NCBI RefSeq assembly: GCF_001679925.1
Contig: NZ_LYUZ01000092.1
Location: 47,354 to 111,353, forward strand
From: Leisingera sp. JC1
GTDB lineage: Bacteria > Pseudomonadota > Alphaproteobacteria > Rhodobacterales > Rhodobacteraceae
DNA length: 64,000 nt
Direction of reading: 5' to 3'
Positions 9,620 through 18,233 of this stretch are shown here, in pieces. Position numbers and translations under genes: made by a program. Within the stretch, counting starts at the first letter, position 1; each line of letters begins with the position of its first letter. The notes beneath the pieces are model-generated. The model was given only the letters and a program-made list of their open reading frames with translations. It was not told where the DNA came from and ran no database searches.

Positions 9620-9913
9620 ATGTCTGATCCGAACTGCCCGCTGTGCGGCCGCCCTATCCCAAAGGGCGCGCCGCAAAGCCTGCACCATCTGATCCCAAAA
9701 CTGAAAGGAGGCAAGGGCGGACCAACGGTTCTGCTGCATGACATCTGCCATCGCGAGATACACGCCACGCTGACAGAGGCGGAACTGGCCCGCGACTTCA
9801 ACACACCGGAAGCACTGCAGGCCCATCCGCGGCTTACGAAATTCATCGCCTGGGTCCGGAAACGCCCGCCCGAATTCCGCTCCCGCGTGCCCGGCAAACG
9901 GCGCAAGCGCTAA
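9620..9913 (+). CDS. Small HNH-type nuclease-like protein
   Basis: A 97-residue basic protein with a zinc-knuckle-like CPLC at 6-9, the pair His22-His23 (LHHLIPKLKGG) and a second half DICHREIH (Cys43, His44, His48). This is the layout of HNH endonucleases. The middle Asn of the HNH motif appears replaced (PTVLLH), so activity is uncertain. The C terminus is very basic (KRRKR). The ATG at 9620 has GAGG seven bases upstream. No restriction or phage genes surround it, so a housekeeping or stand-alone role is more likely than mobile DNA. Confidence 0.72.
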   Translation: MSDPNCPLCGRPIPKGAPQSLHHLIPKLKGGKGGPTVLLHDICHREIHATLTEAELARDFNTPEALQAHPRLTKFIAWVRKRPPEFRSRVPGKRRKR

Positions 9914-10602
9914 CTGATCTCCAGCCCCATGAAGGCAGGGCTGTCGCGCAACTGCGCCCCGGGAATGTGCTGAAATTCCAGCGTGGTATAGGGCCGTCGC
10001 CACAGCCATTCCCGGTTCGCCACCGACTGCAAGTCCGGATCCGGCGGCGTCTCTTCGGTAAAGGCGAGGAAATGCAAATCGAACCCGGACTCCGCCACGT
10101 CCTGAACTGACAGCAGTTTCATATCGGCACGCAGAGCAAGTTCAGCTGCGATATCCCCAGTCCGCAAGGTGATCTGTCCGACGTGCGCACCACCGCCCAG
10201 CGGCAAAGCAAGATCGCCCGCGCCGTCTGGCCGGTTTCCAAGAAAATCATGCTGCAGCAGTTCGATCGAAAACCCCTCAGGATCGTGCAGATGCGCCATA
10301 TAGCCAATGTCACGGAACTGGTGCGGCGCTGAAACCTCCACCCCCTTTTGAAGCAGCTGCTCGCAGGCTAGGTCCAGATCGGGCAGGCAGATGCCAATTT
10401 TCCAAAAACGCTCATCTCGGTTATGCGATGCCTTGGTGCCGCCGGGCAGCAGGATCAGATCCGCGTCCTCACCTCCATATCCGGCACGCCAGGCGTCACC
10501 GTCCGCCAAGGCTTCCATGCCGAGCATTTTCGCATAGAAACCGGCCAGCCGCTCCGGATCCTCGACCTGGAGCCGAAGCCCGGAAAGCCGCTTCACCGGC
10601 AC
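9910..10602 (-). CDS. VOC (glyoxalase/dioxygenase) family protein, two modules
   Basis: The 230-residue protein shows a first vicinal-oxygen-chelate module at residues 5-115 (LRLQVEDPERLAGFYAKMLGM ... HLHDPEGFSIELLQHD) and a second from about 135 (VGQITLRTGDIA). Such proteins bind a metal through His/Glu residues; here HDPEGFSIEL carries the C-terminal Glu of the first module. It is the last gene of an overlapping minus-strand trio with a crotonase and an SDR. Substrate is unknown. Confidence 0.78.
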   Translation of the reverse strand: MPVKRLSGLRLQVEDPERLAGFYAKMLGMEALADGDAWRAGYGGEDADLILLPGGTKASHNRDERFWKIGICLPDLDLACEQLLQKGVEVSAPHQFRDIGYMAHLHDPEGFSIELLQHDFLGNRPDGAGDLALPLGGGAHVGQITLRTGDIAAELALRADMKLLSVQDVAESGFDLHFLAFTEETPPDPDLQSVANREWLWRRPYTTLEFQHIPGAQLRDSPAFMGLEIS

Positions 10603-11204
10603 ATCCTCAGGATACCTGCGGAAATCTCTCTCTTGGCCTCCAGCGAATGGCCAAGAAGATCCCGGGCAGTGTCCATCAGCGCGTCCGTCTCCACAATCCG
10701 GTCCACAAGGCCGTAATCATATGCTTCCTGCGCGGTGATCTTCTGCCCGGCAGCCAGGATCATTTTCGTACGGGCCGGCCCGATCAGCGCGGCCATCCGG
10801 CCGGCGTCAGAAGGCTGCGGCAGATAACCGAGCTTCATGACCGGGTAGAAAAACTTGGCCGAATGCACCGCGATGCGGATATCGCAAGCCAGCACCATGC
10901 CATTGGCACCCCCTGCCAGCGTGCCGTTCAGCGCGGCCACCTTAAGGCAGGGTATTGCGGCCATTGCCGCCGACAGCCGCTCCCACACCGGCGATGTCGC
11001 CAGGCCCGCCCGCGCCTCATCCAGGTCGGCTCCGGCGCTGAACACCTTGCCGGTTCCGGTCAGGATCAGCCCGCGGGCCTCCTGAGCGCGTTCAGCGACT
11101 TCCGCAAGTTCCGTCAGCATCGCCTCTGTCAGCGAATTCGCCTTATCGGGCCGGTTGATGGTGATGGTCCACAGGCCGTTTTCCGCAATGTCCAGTCCGA
11201 TCAT
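10593..11204 (-). CDS. Crotonase-superfamily protein (enoyl-CoA hydratase/isomerase-like)
   Basis: The protein is 203 residues, shorter than the usual 255-270. It keeps the oxyanion-hole segments FSAGADLDE and NGTLAGGANGMVLACDIRI and the later PVMKLGYLPQPSDAGRM. The usual first catalytic Glu of hydratases (GG-x-E-x-A) is not present in AGGANGM, so it may be an isomerase, hydrolase or other crotonase member. It overlaps the SDR gene upstream by four bases and the VOC gene downstream by ten, indicating one operon. Confidence 0.82.
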   Translation of the reverse strand: MIGLDIAENGLWTITINRPDKANSLTEAMLTELAEVAERAQEARGLILTGTGKVFSAGADLDEARAGLATSPVWERLSAAMAAIPCLKVAALNGTLAGGANGMVLACDIRIAVHSAKFFYPVMKLGYLPQPSDAGRMAALIGPARTKMILAAGQKITAQEAYDYGLVDRIVETDALMDTARDLLGHSLEAKREISAGILRMCR

Positions 11205-11950
11205 ATCAGGCCAACCCGCTGGCGGATGCTATCCTCTCGCAGAGAAACTTCCTGACCAATGCAGTCATCCGCATCCGGCGTGCACATCCACATGAGGGTC
11301 CGGGCCGGCCATTCTGCGGGAATATGGTCCTCCCAGTCCAGCGCGCTCACCGGGTTTATGCCGCTGGCCTTGATCTCCCGCTGCATCTGGGTCGCCACAG
11401 TGCCAGGAGACAGACCCATGGCGCGGATGCCGTGTTCGCGTTCCTCCAGATCAAGCGCAGAGGTCAGCATTGCTGCGCCTGCCTTGGAAGAGCAATAAGC
11501 GCTCCACCCCTCCAGCGGACGGTGCGCAGCGCCGGAACTGACGGTGATGATGGTCCCGCCGCCCGCCGGTTTCATCAACGGCAGAGCAGCCCGCATCCCG
11601 TTGAACACGCCTTTCAGGTTGATGTCGATCAGCTTGCCCCAGCCCTCCGGCGATGCGTCCTCTAACCGGGCAATCGGCTCGATCACACCGGCATTATTGA
11701 TCAGAACGTCCAAGCTGCCAAATTCCTGCTGCGCCGCGCCCAACGCGGCCTCAATGGAAGCATAGTCAGAAACGTCGCAAGCAAATGTAAGCACATTTTT
11801 GCCGATCTCGCCCGCAAGGTCCTGCAGTGCTTCCGCACTCCTTGCCAGCAAGACCAAATTGGCGCCCGCGGCGGCAAATACACGGGCGGCATCCGCCCCG
11901 ATCCCGCGGCTGGCTCCTGTAATTGCAACTGTTTTTCCGTTGAATTCCAT
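11201..11950 (-). CDS. Short-chain dehydrogenase/reductase
   Basis: A classical SDR of 249 residues: NAD(P)-binding TGASRGIG at 11-18, NNAG at 86-89, and a catalytic Ser139-Tyr152-Lys156 set (TVSSG and YCSSK). The ATG at 11950 gives the expected N terminus; an in-frame upstream extension has no support. It opens the SDR / crotonase / VOC operon. Reaction specificity cannot be told from sequence, but pairing with a crotonase suggests acyl-CoA or related catabolism. Confidence 0.88.
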   Translation of the reverse strand: MEFNGKTVAITGASRGIGADAARVFAAAGANLVLLARSAEALQDLAGEIGKNVLTFACDVSDYASIEAALGAAQQEFGSLDVLINNAGVIEPIARLEDASPEGWGKLIDINLKGVFNGMRAALPLMKPAGGGTIITVSSGAAHRPLEGWSAYCSSKAGAAMLTSALDLEEREHGIRAMGLSPGTVATQMQREIKASGINPVSALDWEDHIPAEWPARTLMWMCTPDADDCIGQEVSLREDSIRQRVGLI

Positions 11951-12023
11951 GCCCGCAACCTCCAAGTGACTGATAACCCAAGTGGTAAAGCGGTTAGGGG
12001 GAACGGTCCAGCCCAAGGCCCCC

Positions 12024-12052
12024 TTGACGGCACCGCCCGCCGGGCCGACGAT
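12024..12052 (+). promoter_or_regulatory. Possible sigma-70 promoter of the DUF2125 gene
   Basis: TTGACG at 12024-12029 is followed after 17 bases by GACGAT, a weak -10. The spacing is ideal and the position is 34 bases ahead of the start codon. Moderate to low support. Confidence 0.4.
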
Positions 12053-12063
12053 GTTTTCAATTA

Positions 12064-12084
12064 TCTCTCAGAGAAAGGTTCTCT
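12064..12084 (+). promoter_or_regulatory. Candidate RBS-masking hairpin
   Basis: AGAGAA (12070-12075) and TTCTCT (12079-12084) form a stem around AGG, burying the AAAGG ribosome-binding site directly ahead of ATG 12086. An alternative stem, TCTC (12064-12067) with GAGA (12071-12074), uses the same bases and cannot coexist with it. This could be a simple thermosensor or attenuator, or chance. Confidence 0.4.
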
Positions 12085-12085
12085 A

Positions 12086-13609
12086 ATGTCCGTTATTCTT
12101 GCGCGCGGCGGTGCCGCAGCGGCAATTTTGGTTGTTTCCGCTCAAGGCGCCCTCGCCGACCTGAGCGCCCAGGACGTCTGGGCCGACTGGAAGGCGTATC
12201 TGACCAGCACCGGCTACACCGTCTCCGGAACTGAAGCTGTTTCAGGCAATACCCTGACCGTTTCCGATGTGTCCATGGCCATGCCGATCCCTGAAGAAGA
12301 CGGTTCCGGCACCATCAGCTTCCCCGAAGTCCAGTTCGTTGAGAACGGCGACGGCACCGTCAATGTACTGCTGCCCGCCGAGTTTCCGATGGGCTTTGAG
12401 TTCTCCGGTGACGGCGAAACCTTTGCGGGCAAACTGATCTATTCCCACGATGGCTCGCCGATGAAAGTCGCCGGTGATGCCGGGAACATGAGCTACGACT
12501 ACAGCTCCTCCAAGGTGACCATGACGCTGAACGAGCTGTCAGCGGACGGTGAACCAGTGCCCGCAGAGGTGGCAAAGGTTCAGGTTGAGATGAACGACGT
12601 TGTCACCAAAAGCACCATGAAGGTTGACGGGGGGCGCAGCTACGACCAGACCATGACCGCCTCCAGCCTCAGCTATGACATGGGTTTCAATGATCCCGAA
12701 GGCGACGGCACCGGCGCATTCAAGGGCGCGCTGCAGGGCCTGAGCTTCACCGGCACCGGCACCGTTCCCGAAGGGCTGAAAAGCCCCGACATGGCTGCGC
12801 TGCTGAAAGCTGGCTTTGCCTTCGACGGCACCTTCACCTTTACCGGCGGCAATGGTTCTATCTCCGGCGTGGATGGCAGCGAAAGCTTCGCCATGGAAAG
12901 CAACTCCCAAGGCGGCGCCTTCACCGTTTCGATGGACAAGCAGCATTTGACCTACGACGTGTCGCAGGTTGCAACCAATGTGAACATCTCCGGCTCCGAG
13001 ATCCCGTTCCCGCTGGCTCTGAGCATGGCGGAGACCGGCTTCAAGCTGATGATGCCGCTGGCCAAATCCGAAGAAGAGCAGGACTTCGCACTTGGCGTTA
13101 CCCTGCGCGACTTTGCAGTGCCGGAAATGCTGTGGGGCATGGTCGATCCGACCGGCCAGCTGCCGCATGACCCGGCAACCGTCGTTCTGGACCTGGCCGG
13201 CAAAGGCAAAGTGCTGTTTGACCTGTTCGACCCGGAAGCCATGGAAGCTGTGGAAAAGGGTGAGGAACAACCGGGTGAGCTGAACGCGCTGACCGTGAAG
13301 CAGTTGCAGGTTTCCGCTGCGGGTGCCGAGCTGACCGGCACCGGCGATTTCACCTTCAACAATGAAGACCTGACCAGCTTTGATGGCATGCCGGCCCCGG
13401 CGGGCGAGGCCAACCTCAAACTGGTCGGCGCCAACACCCTGATCGACAAGCTGATCGGCATGGGCCTGATGTCCGACAGCGACGCCATGGGCGCGCGCAT
13501 GATGATGGGCATGCTGGCAGTCCCGGGTGAAGGTGACGACACCCTGACCTCCAAGATCGAAGTCACCGAAGACGGCCAGGTGCTCGCCAACGGCCAGCGC
13601 ATCAAGTAA
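12086..13609 (+). CDS. DUF2125 exported protein
   Basis: A 507-residue protein with a signal peptide of about 24 residues ending AQGALA. The mature part is rich in short beta repeats with Gly/Ser/Thr and many acidic residues, and it matches what I recall as DUF2125, an alphaproteobacterial family of unknown function. The look is that of a periplasmic or outer-membrane-associated beta protein. ATG 12086 was chosen because AAAGG lies just upstream and the signal peptide starts there. A strong terminator follows, so it is a single-gene unit. Confidence 0.78.
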   Translation: MSVILARGGAAAAILVVSAQGALADLSAQDVWADWKAYLTSTGYTVSGTEAVSGNTLTVSDVSMAMPIPEEDGSGTISFPEVQFVENGDGTVNVLLPAEFPMGFEFSGDGETFAGKLIYSHDGSPMKVAGDAGNMSYDYSSSKVTMTLNELSADGEPVPAEVAKVQVEMNDVVTKSTMKVDGGRSYDQTMTASSLSYDMGFNDPEGDGTGAFKGALQGLSFTGTGTVPEGLKSPDMAALLKAGFAFDGTFTFTGGNGSISGVDGSESFAMESNSQGGAFTVSMDKQHLTYDVSQVATNVNISGSEIPFPLALSMAETGFKLMMPLAKSEEEQDFALGVTLRDFAVPEMLWGMVDPTGQLPHDPATVVLDLAGKGKVLFDLFDPEAMEAVEKGEEQPGELNALTVKQLQVSAAGAELTGTGDFTFNNEDLTSFDGMPAPAGEANLKLVGANTLIDKLIGMGLMSDSDAMGARMMMGMLAVPGEGDDTLTSKIEVTEDGQVLANGQRIK

Positions 13610-13633
13610 CCGTCAAATCCCGAACAGGATCAG

Positions 13634-13665
13634 AAAAGGGGCTGCTGCACGCGGCCCCTTTTTTT
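13634..13665 (+). terminator. Rho-independent terminator of the DUF2125 gene
   Basis: AAAGGGGC (13635-13642) pairs with GCCCCTTT (13654-13661) and runs into an unbroken T-run. Confidence 0.87.
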
Positions 13666-13700
13666 CACCCCGCACTTGCGGCATGGCGCTGCACTGGATA

Positions 13701-13715
13701 GCTCTTTTAAAGAGC
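13701..13715. repeat. Perfect 15-bp palindrome ahead of pmbA
   Basis: GCTCTTTTAAAGAGC is a perfect dyad centred 24 bases before the pmbA start and six bases before its AGAAGG ribosome-binding site. It may be an operator or part of the pmbA leader. No other copy was noticed. Confidence 0.5.
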
Positions 13716-13731
13716 AGAACAGAAGGTGCCC

Positions 13732-15078
13732 ATGACCCAGTCCCCCGAAGCGCTTTGCCACGCCCTGATCGACGCCGCCCGCAAGGCCGGCGCAGATGCC
13801 GCCGACGCCATGGCCGCTGAGGGCAGTTCTCTCAGCATCGAAGTGCGCGAGGGCAAGCTGGAACATGCGGAACGCTCCGAAGGCACCGATCTGGGCCTGC
13901 GGGTGTTTGTAGGCAAGCGCCAGGCGCTGGTTTCCTCGTCCGACATGCGGCCCGAAACCATCGCGGCGATGGCCGAGCGCGCCGTTGCCATGGCCAAGGA
14001 GGCCCCGGAAGACCCTTATGCAGGCCTCGCTGACCCGTCTCAGCTAGCGAAGGATTGGAATTTGGCTGCGCTGGAGCTGGAAGACCCGAGCGGCGAGCCT
14101 GAGCCAGCAGCCCTGCAAGAGGACGCGCTTGCCGCCGAAACCGCCTGTCAAGCGGTGGACGGCATCACACAGGTGCAATCCGCGGCCGCCGGATATGGCC
14201 GTCATGTGGTGCATCTGGCAGCCACCAACGGTTTCTCAGGAGGCTATCAGCGCACCGGCCGGTCTCTATCCTGCACCGGGATCGCGGGCAAAGGTACCGG
14301 AATGGAGCGGGACCACGACGGCGATTCCTGCACCTTCCAGTCTGATCTGCGCAGCGCTGAGGAAATTGGCCGCACTGCAGGTGAGCGAGCAGTCGCCCGG
14401 CTGGGCGCCCGCAAGCCCAAGACCGGCAGCTTCCCTGTGTTGTATGATGAACGCATTTCCTCTTCGCTGATCGGCCATCTGATGTCAGCGGCCAACGGTG
14501 CCGCAATTGCCCGCGGCTCCTCCTGGCTGAAAGATTCGCTGGGCCAGCAAGTGCTGCCAGCGGCGCTCTCTGTAGTTGAGGATCCGCACCGCCCGAGGAT
14601 TTCCGGCTCCCGCCCGTTTGACGGCGAGGGGCTGGCGACCCGCAGACGCACCGTGGTGGACAACGGCGTGCTGACCGGCTGGACACTGGACCTTGCTTCG
14701 GCTCGCAAGCTGGGGCTGGAAAGCACCGGCAACGCCGCCCGCGGCATCGGTGGGGTGCCGTCGCCTTCCACCTGGAATATCGCTTTGACCCAAAGCGAAG
14801 CCAGCCGCGAGGACCTGATCGCGCAGATGGGAACCGGCCTGCTGGTCACGTCGATGATCGGCTCCACCATCAATCCCAACACGGGTGACTATTCCCGCGG
14901 CGCATCCGGTTTCTGGGTGGAAAACGGCGAGATTGCCTATCCGGTCAACGAATGCACCATCGCAGGCAACCTGCACGAAATGCTGCGCCGGATCGTTCCA
15001 GCCAATGACGCCCGCACGCATCTGTCCTCCGTGGTGCCCTCACTGCTGGTCGAAGGAATGACCCTTGCCGGCAACTGA
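13732..15078 (+). CDS. pmbA: TldE/PmbA-type metalloprotease subunit
   Basis: TldD and TldE (PmbA) form a heteromeric zinc protease involved in peptide modification (for example microcin maturation) and turnover. The 448-residue protein lacks the HExxxH zinc motif of TldD, and its C-terminal NTGDYSRGASGFWVENGEI and AGNLHEML are typical of the TldE partner. The tldD gene is not in the window. AGAAGG precedes ATG 13732; an in-frame GTG six bases earlier is less likely. The following gene overlaps by 14 bases. Confidence 0.9.
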   Translation: MTQSPEALCHALIDAARKAGADAADAMAAEGSSLSIEVREGKLEHAERSEGTDLGLRVFVGKRQALVSSSDMRPETIAAMAERAVAMAKEAPEDPYAGLADPSQLAKDWNLAALELEDPSGEPEPAALQEDALAAETACQAVDGITQVQSAAAGYGRHVVHLAATNGFSGGYQRTGRSLSCTGIAGKGTGMERDHDGDSCTFQSDLRSAEEIGRTAGERAVARLGARKPKTGSFPVLYDERISSSLIGHLMSAANGAAIARGSSWLKDSLGQQVLPAALSVVEDPHRPRISGSRPFDGEGLATRRRTVVDNGVLTGWTLDLASARKLGLESTGNAARGIGGVPSPSTWNIALTQSEASREDLIAQMGTGLLVTSMIGSTINPNTGDYSRGASGFWVENGEIAYPVNECTIAGNLHEMLRRIVPANDARTHLSSVVPSLLVEGMTLAGN

Positions 15079-15868
15079 CCTATCCCTGCTTGTAAAAGCG
15101 GCGGAACAGGCCGGAGACATCGCATGCCGCTACACCGGTCCCGACGCCAAGCGCTGGGACAAGCCCGGCGGTGCGGGCCCGGTGACCGAAGCTGACCTGG
15201 CCGTCAACACCATGCTCGAGGACATGCTGCAGCAGGCGCGGCCCGGTTACGGCTGGCTCTCGGAGGAGACCGAGGACAGCGATGCCCGTTTGACGTGCGA
15301 GCGGGTGTTCATCATCGACCCGATCGACGGCACCCGCAGCTTTGCCGAAGGCTCCCGCACCTGGGCGCATTCCATCGCTGTAGCGGAACACGGTGAAGTC
15401 ATAGCGGCGGTGATCTATCTGCCCCAGCGGGAACTCATGTACACCGCCGCCAAGGGACAGGGTGCAGCCTGTAACGGCAGCCCGGTAAGAATCTCTTCTG
15501 CGGCTGAGCTTGCGACCACCGAAATCCTGGCCGCCAAACCCAATCTGCTTCCGCACCACTGGCAGGGCGGCACACCGCCTGCCTTCATCCGCAGTTACCG
15601 GCCATCGCTGGCTTACCGTCTGGCCAAGGTAGCAGACGGCCGGTTCGGTGCCATGCTGACGCTGCGCCCAAGCTGGGAGTGGGATATCGCCGCCGGAGAT
15701 CTTCTGGTGCGCGAGGCTGGCGGCATCATCACGGACAGGTCAGGCAGCCTGCTGCGCTTCAACAACCCGCAACCCCGCCTGAACGGGGTGGTTGCCGGAA
15801 ACACGCCCCTGCATACGGAGCTGATGGCGGCGCTGGACCCGGCCGGGCCTGGCATCGCTGGACATTGA
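15065..15868 (+). CDS. Inositol-monophosphatase / CysQ-family phosphatase
   Basis: The 267-residue product has the lithium-sensitive phosphatase motifs: Glu67-Glu68 in WLSEETED, DPIDGT at 85-90 and the later WEWDIAAGDLL. These bind two or three Mg ions and hydrolyse a sugar or nucleotide phosphate ester. The start is a TTG overlapping pmbA by 14 bases, with GAAGGA seven bases upstream, so translation is probably coupled. Substrate could be inositol phosphate, PAP or a sugar phosphate; a second, clearer CysQ lies at 46 kb. Confidence 0.85.
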   Translation: MPATDLSLLVKAAEQAGDIACRYTGPDAKRWDKPGGAGPVTEADLAVNTMLEDMLQQARPGYGWLSEETEDSDARLTCERVFIIDPIDGTRSFAEGSRTWAHSIAVAEHGEVIAAVIYLPQRELMYTAAKGQGAACNGSPVRISSAAELATTEILAAKPNLLPHHWQGGTPPAFIRSYRPSLAYRLAKVADGRFGAMLTLRPSWEWDIAAGDLLVREAGGIITDRSGSLLRFNNPQPRLNGVVAGNTPLHTELMAALDPAGPGIAGH

Positions 15869-15938
15869 ACCAGCTGCAGCTTATGCGGTCTGCGCCGCCC
15901 GCAAAGGCAAGACTCAAGTTTTTCACAGACAACCCCGC

Positions 15939-17174
15939 ATGTTGCAGCTACCTTTGGCCGGAAAAATCAAATCGAAACAGATGCAACGGCGAACCACAAA
16001 TTCCAGCCGCCCTGCGGTGCTGCAGCCCCGGCCTCCGGGGGAGCTGCTCTGGGTGCATGCGTCCACACCGGAACGCTACCTTGCGCTTTGCGACATCGGA
16101 CGCCGTCTTAAGACCCTGCGCCCGGATCTGTCTGTGCTGGCCAGCTGGGAGCCGGGATTGCATCTGACCGGCACTGTCGGCTGCGACGTTCCGGTCGGCC
16201 CGCTGGCAGAGGACACCCTGGCAGAGGCCCGCGAATTCGTCGCGCATTGGCAGCCCGATGCCTGCATCTGGACCGGCGCGCCGGCCCGGCGCGTCATGCT
16301 GCGGCATTTGCGCGACCAGGGTACGGGCGTGCTTCTGGCCGACCTTCTGGACAATGAACTGCCGCACCGCACCAGCCGCTGGCTGCCGGATCAGCGGCGC
16401 AGGATGCTGGAAAGCCTGACTGGCATTCTGACACCGTCCAAAACGGTTCGGGACCGGCTGATCAGGCTGGGCTTCCCCGCTGAAAGGCTGGAAGTGGCCG
16501 GAAAACTACGCGTGTCTGCCGTTCCCCCAGGCTGCAATGATGATGAACTGGCCTCCATGCAGCAAACCCTGGGCAGCCGCCCGGTCTGGCTGGCAGCCCA
16601 CGTCAAACTGGATGAGCTGCCCCGCGTACTGGATGCCCACCGGTCCGCGTTACGGCTGCTGCACCGCCTGCTGCTGGTGGTTGCTCTGGACAGAACCTCG
16701 GATCTGGGAGCGGCCCGCGGCCTGGTGCAGAACAGCGGGCTTTCCTTTGCTGATTGGGAAGCCGGCGATGAGCCTGAAGACTTCAATCAGGTTCTTCTCA
16801 CTGCCGGCGAGGACCTTGGCCTCTGGTACCGCTTGTCGCCGGTTGCGCTGATCGCCAGCAGCCTGGACCCGGTGGCCCAGGGCCAGTCGCCGCTTGATGC
16901 CGCTGCCCTCGGGTCTGCGCTGATGCATGGCCCGGGCATCCACGCCCACCGGGAGCTTTACGACAGGCTGACCAAGGCCCACGCCGCGGTCAAGGTGCAG
17001 ACACAAGGCGAGATGTCTGACGCTGTTGTTGCGCTTTCGGCACCGGACAAGGCAGCCGAAATGGCCCTTGCCGGCTGGCAAAGCGTTACCGAAAGTGCGG
17101 CCACAACAGACACACTTCTGGAAAAGGTCCAGGCTCTACTGGACCAGCGCGAGGACAGTGATGCGGGCACCTGA
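15939..17174 (+). CDS. Kdo-transferase-like glycosyltransferase (WaaA/KdtA-related)
   Basis: The protein is 411 residues, directly before lpxK, where many proteobacteria carry waaA, the enzyme adding Kdo to lipid IVA at the inner membrane. N-terminal [18 protein letters not shown] resembles the usual LLWLHGASVGE segment but is altered, and the N-terminal membrane anchor of classical WaaA is missing. The C-terminal half has [17 protein letters not shown] and a glycosyltransferase-like fold. It is therefore a divergent WaaA homologue or paralogue. No good ribosome-binding site is seen; ATG 15981 is an alternative start. It overlaps lpxK by 14 bases. Confidence 0.62.
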   Translation: MLQLPLAGKIKSKQMQRRTTNSSRPAVLQPRPPGELLWVHASTPERYLALCDIGRRLKTLRPDLSVLASWEPGLHLTGTVGCDVPVGPLAEDTLAEAREFVAHWQPDACIWTGAPARRVMLRHLRDQGTGVLLADLLDNELPHRTSRWLPDQRRRMLESLTGILTPSKTVRDRLIRLGFPAERLEVAGKLRVSAVPPGCNDDELASMQQTLGSRPVWLAAHVKLDELPRVLDAHRSALRLLHRLLLVVALDRTSDLGAARGLVQNSGLSFADWEAGDEPEDFNQVLLTAGEDLGLWYRLSPVALIASSLDPVAQGQSPLDAAALGSALMHGPGIHAHRELYDRLTKAHAAVKVQTQGEMSDAVVALSAPDKAAEMALAGWQSVTESAATTDTLLEKVQALLDQREDSDAGT

Positions 17175-18162
17175 TTTCTGGCACAAGCCGCCGGGAAAAT
17201 TCGATCTGCGGTCAGCCCTGCTGGCACCCATGGGCTGGACCTATGCGCGCGCCACCGCATCCCGGCTGGCCAAAGGCAGACCGCAAGCTTTCGGTGTGCC
17301 GGTGATCTGCGTCGGCAACCTGAATGCCGGCGGCACCGGTAAAACGCCCACCGTGATTTGGCTGCTCGAGACCCTGCGCAGCCTCGGGCATGAGCCGCAT
17401 GTGGTCACCCGCGGCTATGGCGGCACGCTGGAAGGGCCGGTTCAGGTGTTTCCCGGCCGCCATACAGCCGCGCAGACAGGTGATGAACCGCTGCTTCTTG
17501 CAGCCTTTGGCGAGGTTTGGGTCGCCAAGGACCGCGCCGCAGGTGCTCGTGCTGCAGCAAATGCCGGGGCAACAGTTATCGTTTTGGATGACGGGTTTCA
17601 GAATCCCGCAGTCGCCAAGGATCTGTCGCTGATAGTCGTCGACGCTCAGCATGGGTTCGGCAACGGGCGCTGCCTGCCGGCAGGTCCCCTGCGCGAACCG
17701 GTTGCGACCGGGCTGAAGCGGGCTGACGCCGTTTTGTCGCTGGGTCAGGAAATTGACCAACAATCCTTCTCTGCCGCCTGGGGCAGCCAGCTTTGCGGCC
17801 TGCCGCATTTCACCGGCGCGCTGGAACCGCTGCAGACCGGCATGCCCTGGCACGGCACAAGGGTTCTGGCCTTTGCCGGTATCGGCCACCCTCAGAAATT
17901 CTTCAGCACCTTGCGCGGCCTTGGGGCCGATATCGCCCGGTTTGAGGCATTGGACGATCATCAGCCGCTGACCCCGGCACTGATGAACCGGCTGGAAAAC
18001 GAGTCCAAGCTGCTGAACGCGCAGCTGGTCACTACCGAAAAGGACGCTGTCCGGCTCCCGGACGGCTTCCGCTCCAAGGTGATAACCCTGCCGGTCCGCC
18101 TGAAGATTTCCGGTGACGATGGCCTGAAAAACATGCTGAAAACTGCCGCACCTGCACCCTAG
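17161..18162 (+). CDS. lpxK: Tetraacyldisaccharide 4'-kinase
   Basis: LpxK phosphorylates the 4' position of the lipid A disaccharide at the inner membrane. The 333-residue protein has the family Walker [13 protein letters not shown], at residues 52-63, with [14 protein letters not shown] VVTRGYGG and [20 protein letters not shown] following, all diagnostic. ATG 17161 lies inside the end of the preceding gene. It completes a pmbA / phosphatase / Kdo-transferase-like / lpxK run. Confidence 0.94.
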   Translation: MRAPDFWHKPPGKFDLRSALLAPMGWTYARATASRLAKGRPQAFGVPVICVGNLNAGGTGKTPTVIWLLETLRSLGHEPHVVTRGYGGTLEGPVQVFPGRHTAAQTGDEPLLLAAFGEVWVAKDRAAGARAAANAGATVIVLDDGFQNPAVAKDLSLIVVDAQHGFGNGRCLPAGPLREPVATGLKRADAVLSLGQEIDQQSFSAAWGSQLCGLPHFTGALEPLQTGMPWHGTRVLAFAGIGHPQKFFSTLRGLGADIARFEALDDHQPLTPALMNRLENESKLLNAQLVTTEKDAVRLPDGFRSKVITLPVRLKISGDDGLKNMLKTAAPAP

Positions 18163-18182
18163 CCTGCCAACGGACTGCAAAG

Positions 18183-18211
18183 AAAAAAAGCCCGGGCAGC
18201 TGGCCCGGGCT
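18183..18211 (-). terminator. Terminator of the dsbA-like/dciA unit
   Basis: AGCCCGGGC (18189-18197) pairs with GCCCGGGCT (18203-18211). Read on the minus strand it is followed by a run of seven Ts. It separates the convergent lpxK and dsbA-like genes. Confidence 0.86.
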
Positions 18212-18233
18212 CTGTCATTCTGCTTGCTGACGT

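Noticed and set aside
9620..9913. HNH gene as a phage or homing endonuclease remnant
   Set aside because: Neighbours are ordinary chromosomal genes, and no intron, intein or phage gene is seen.
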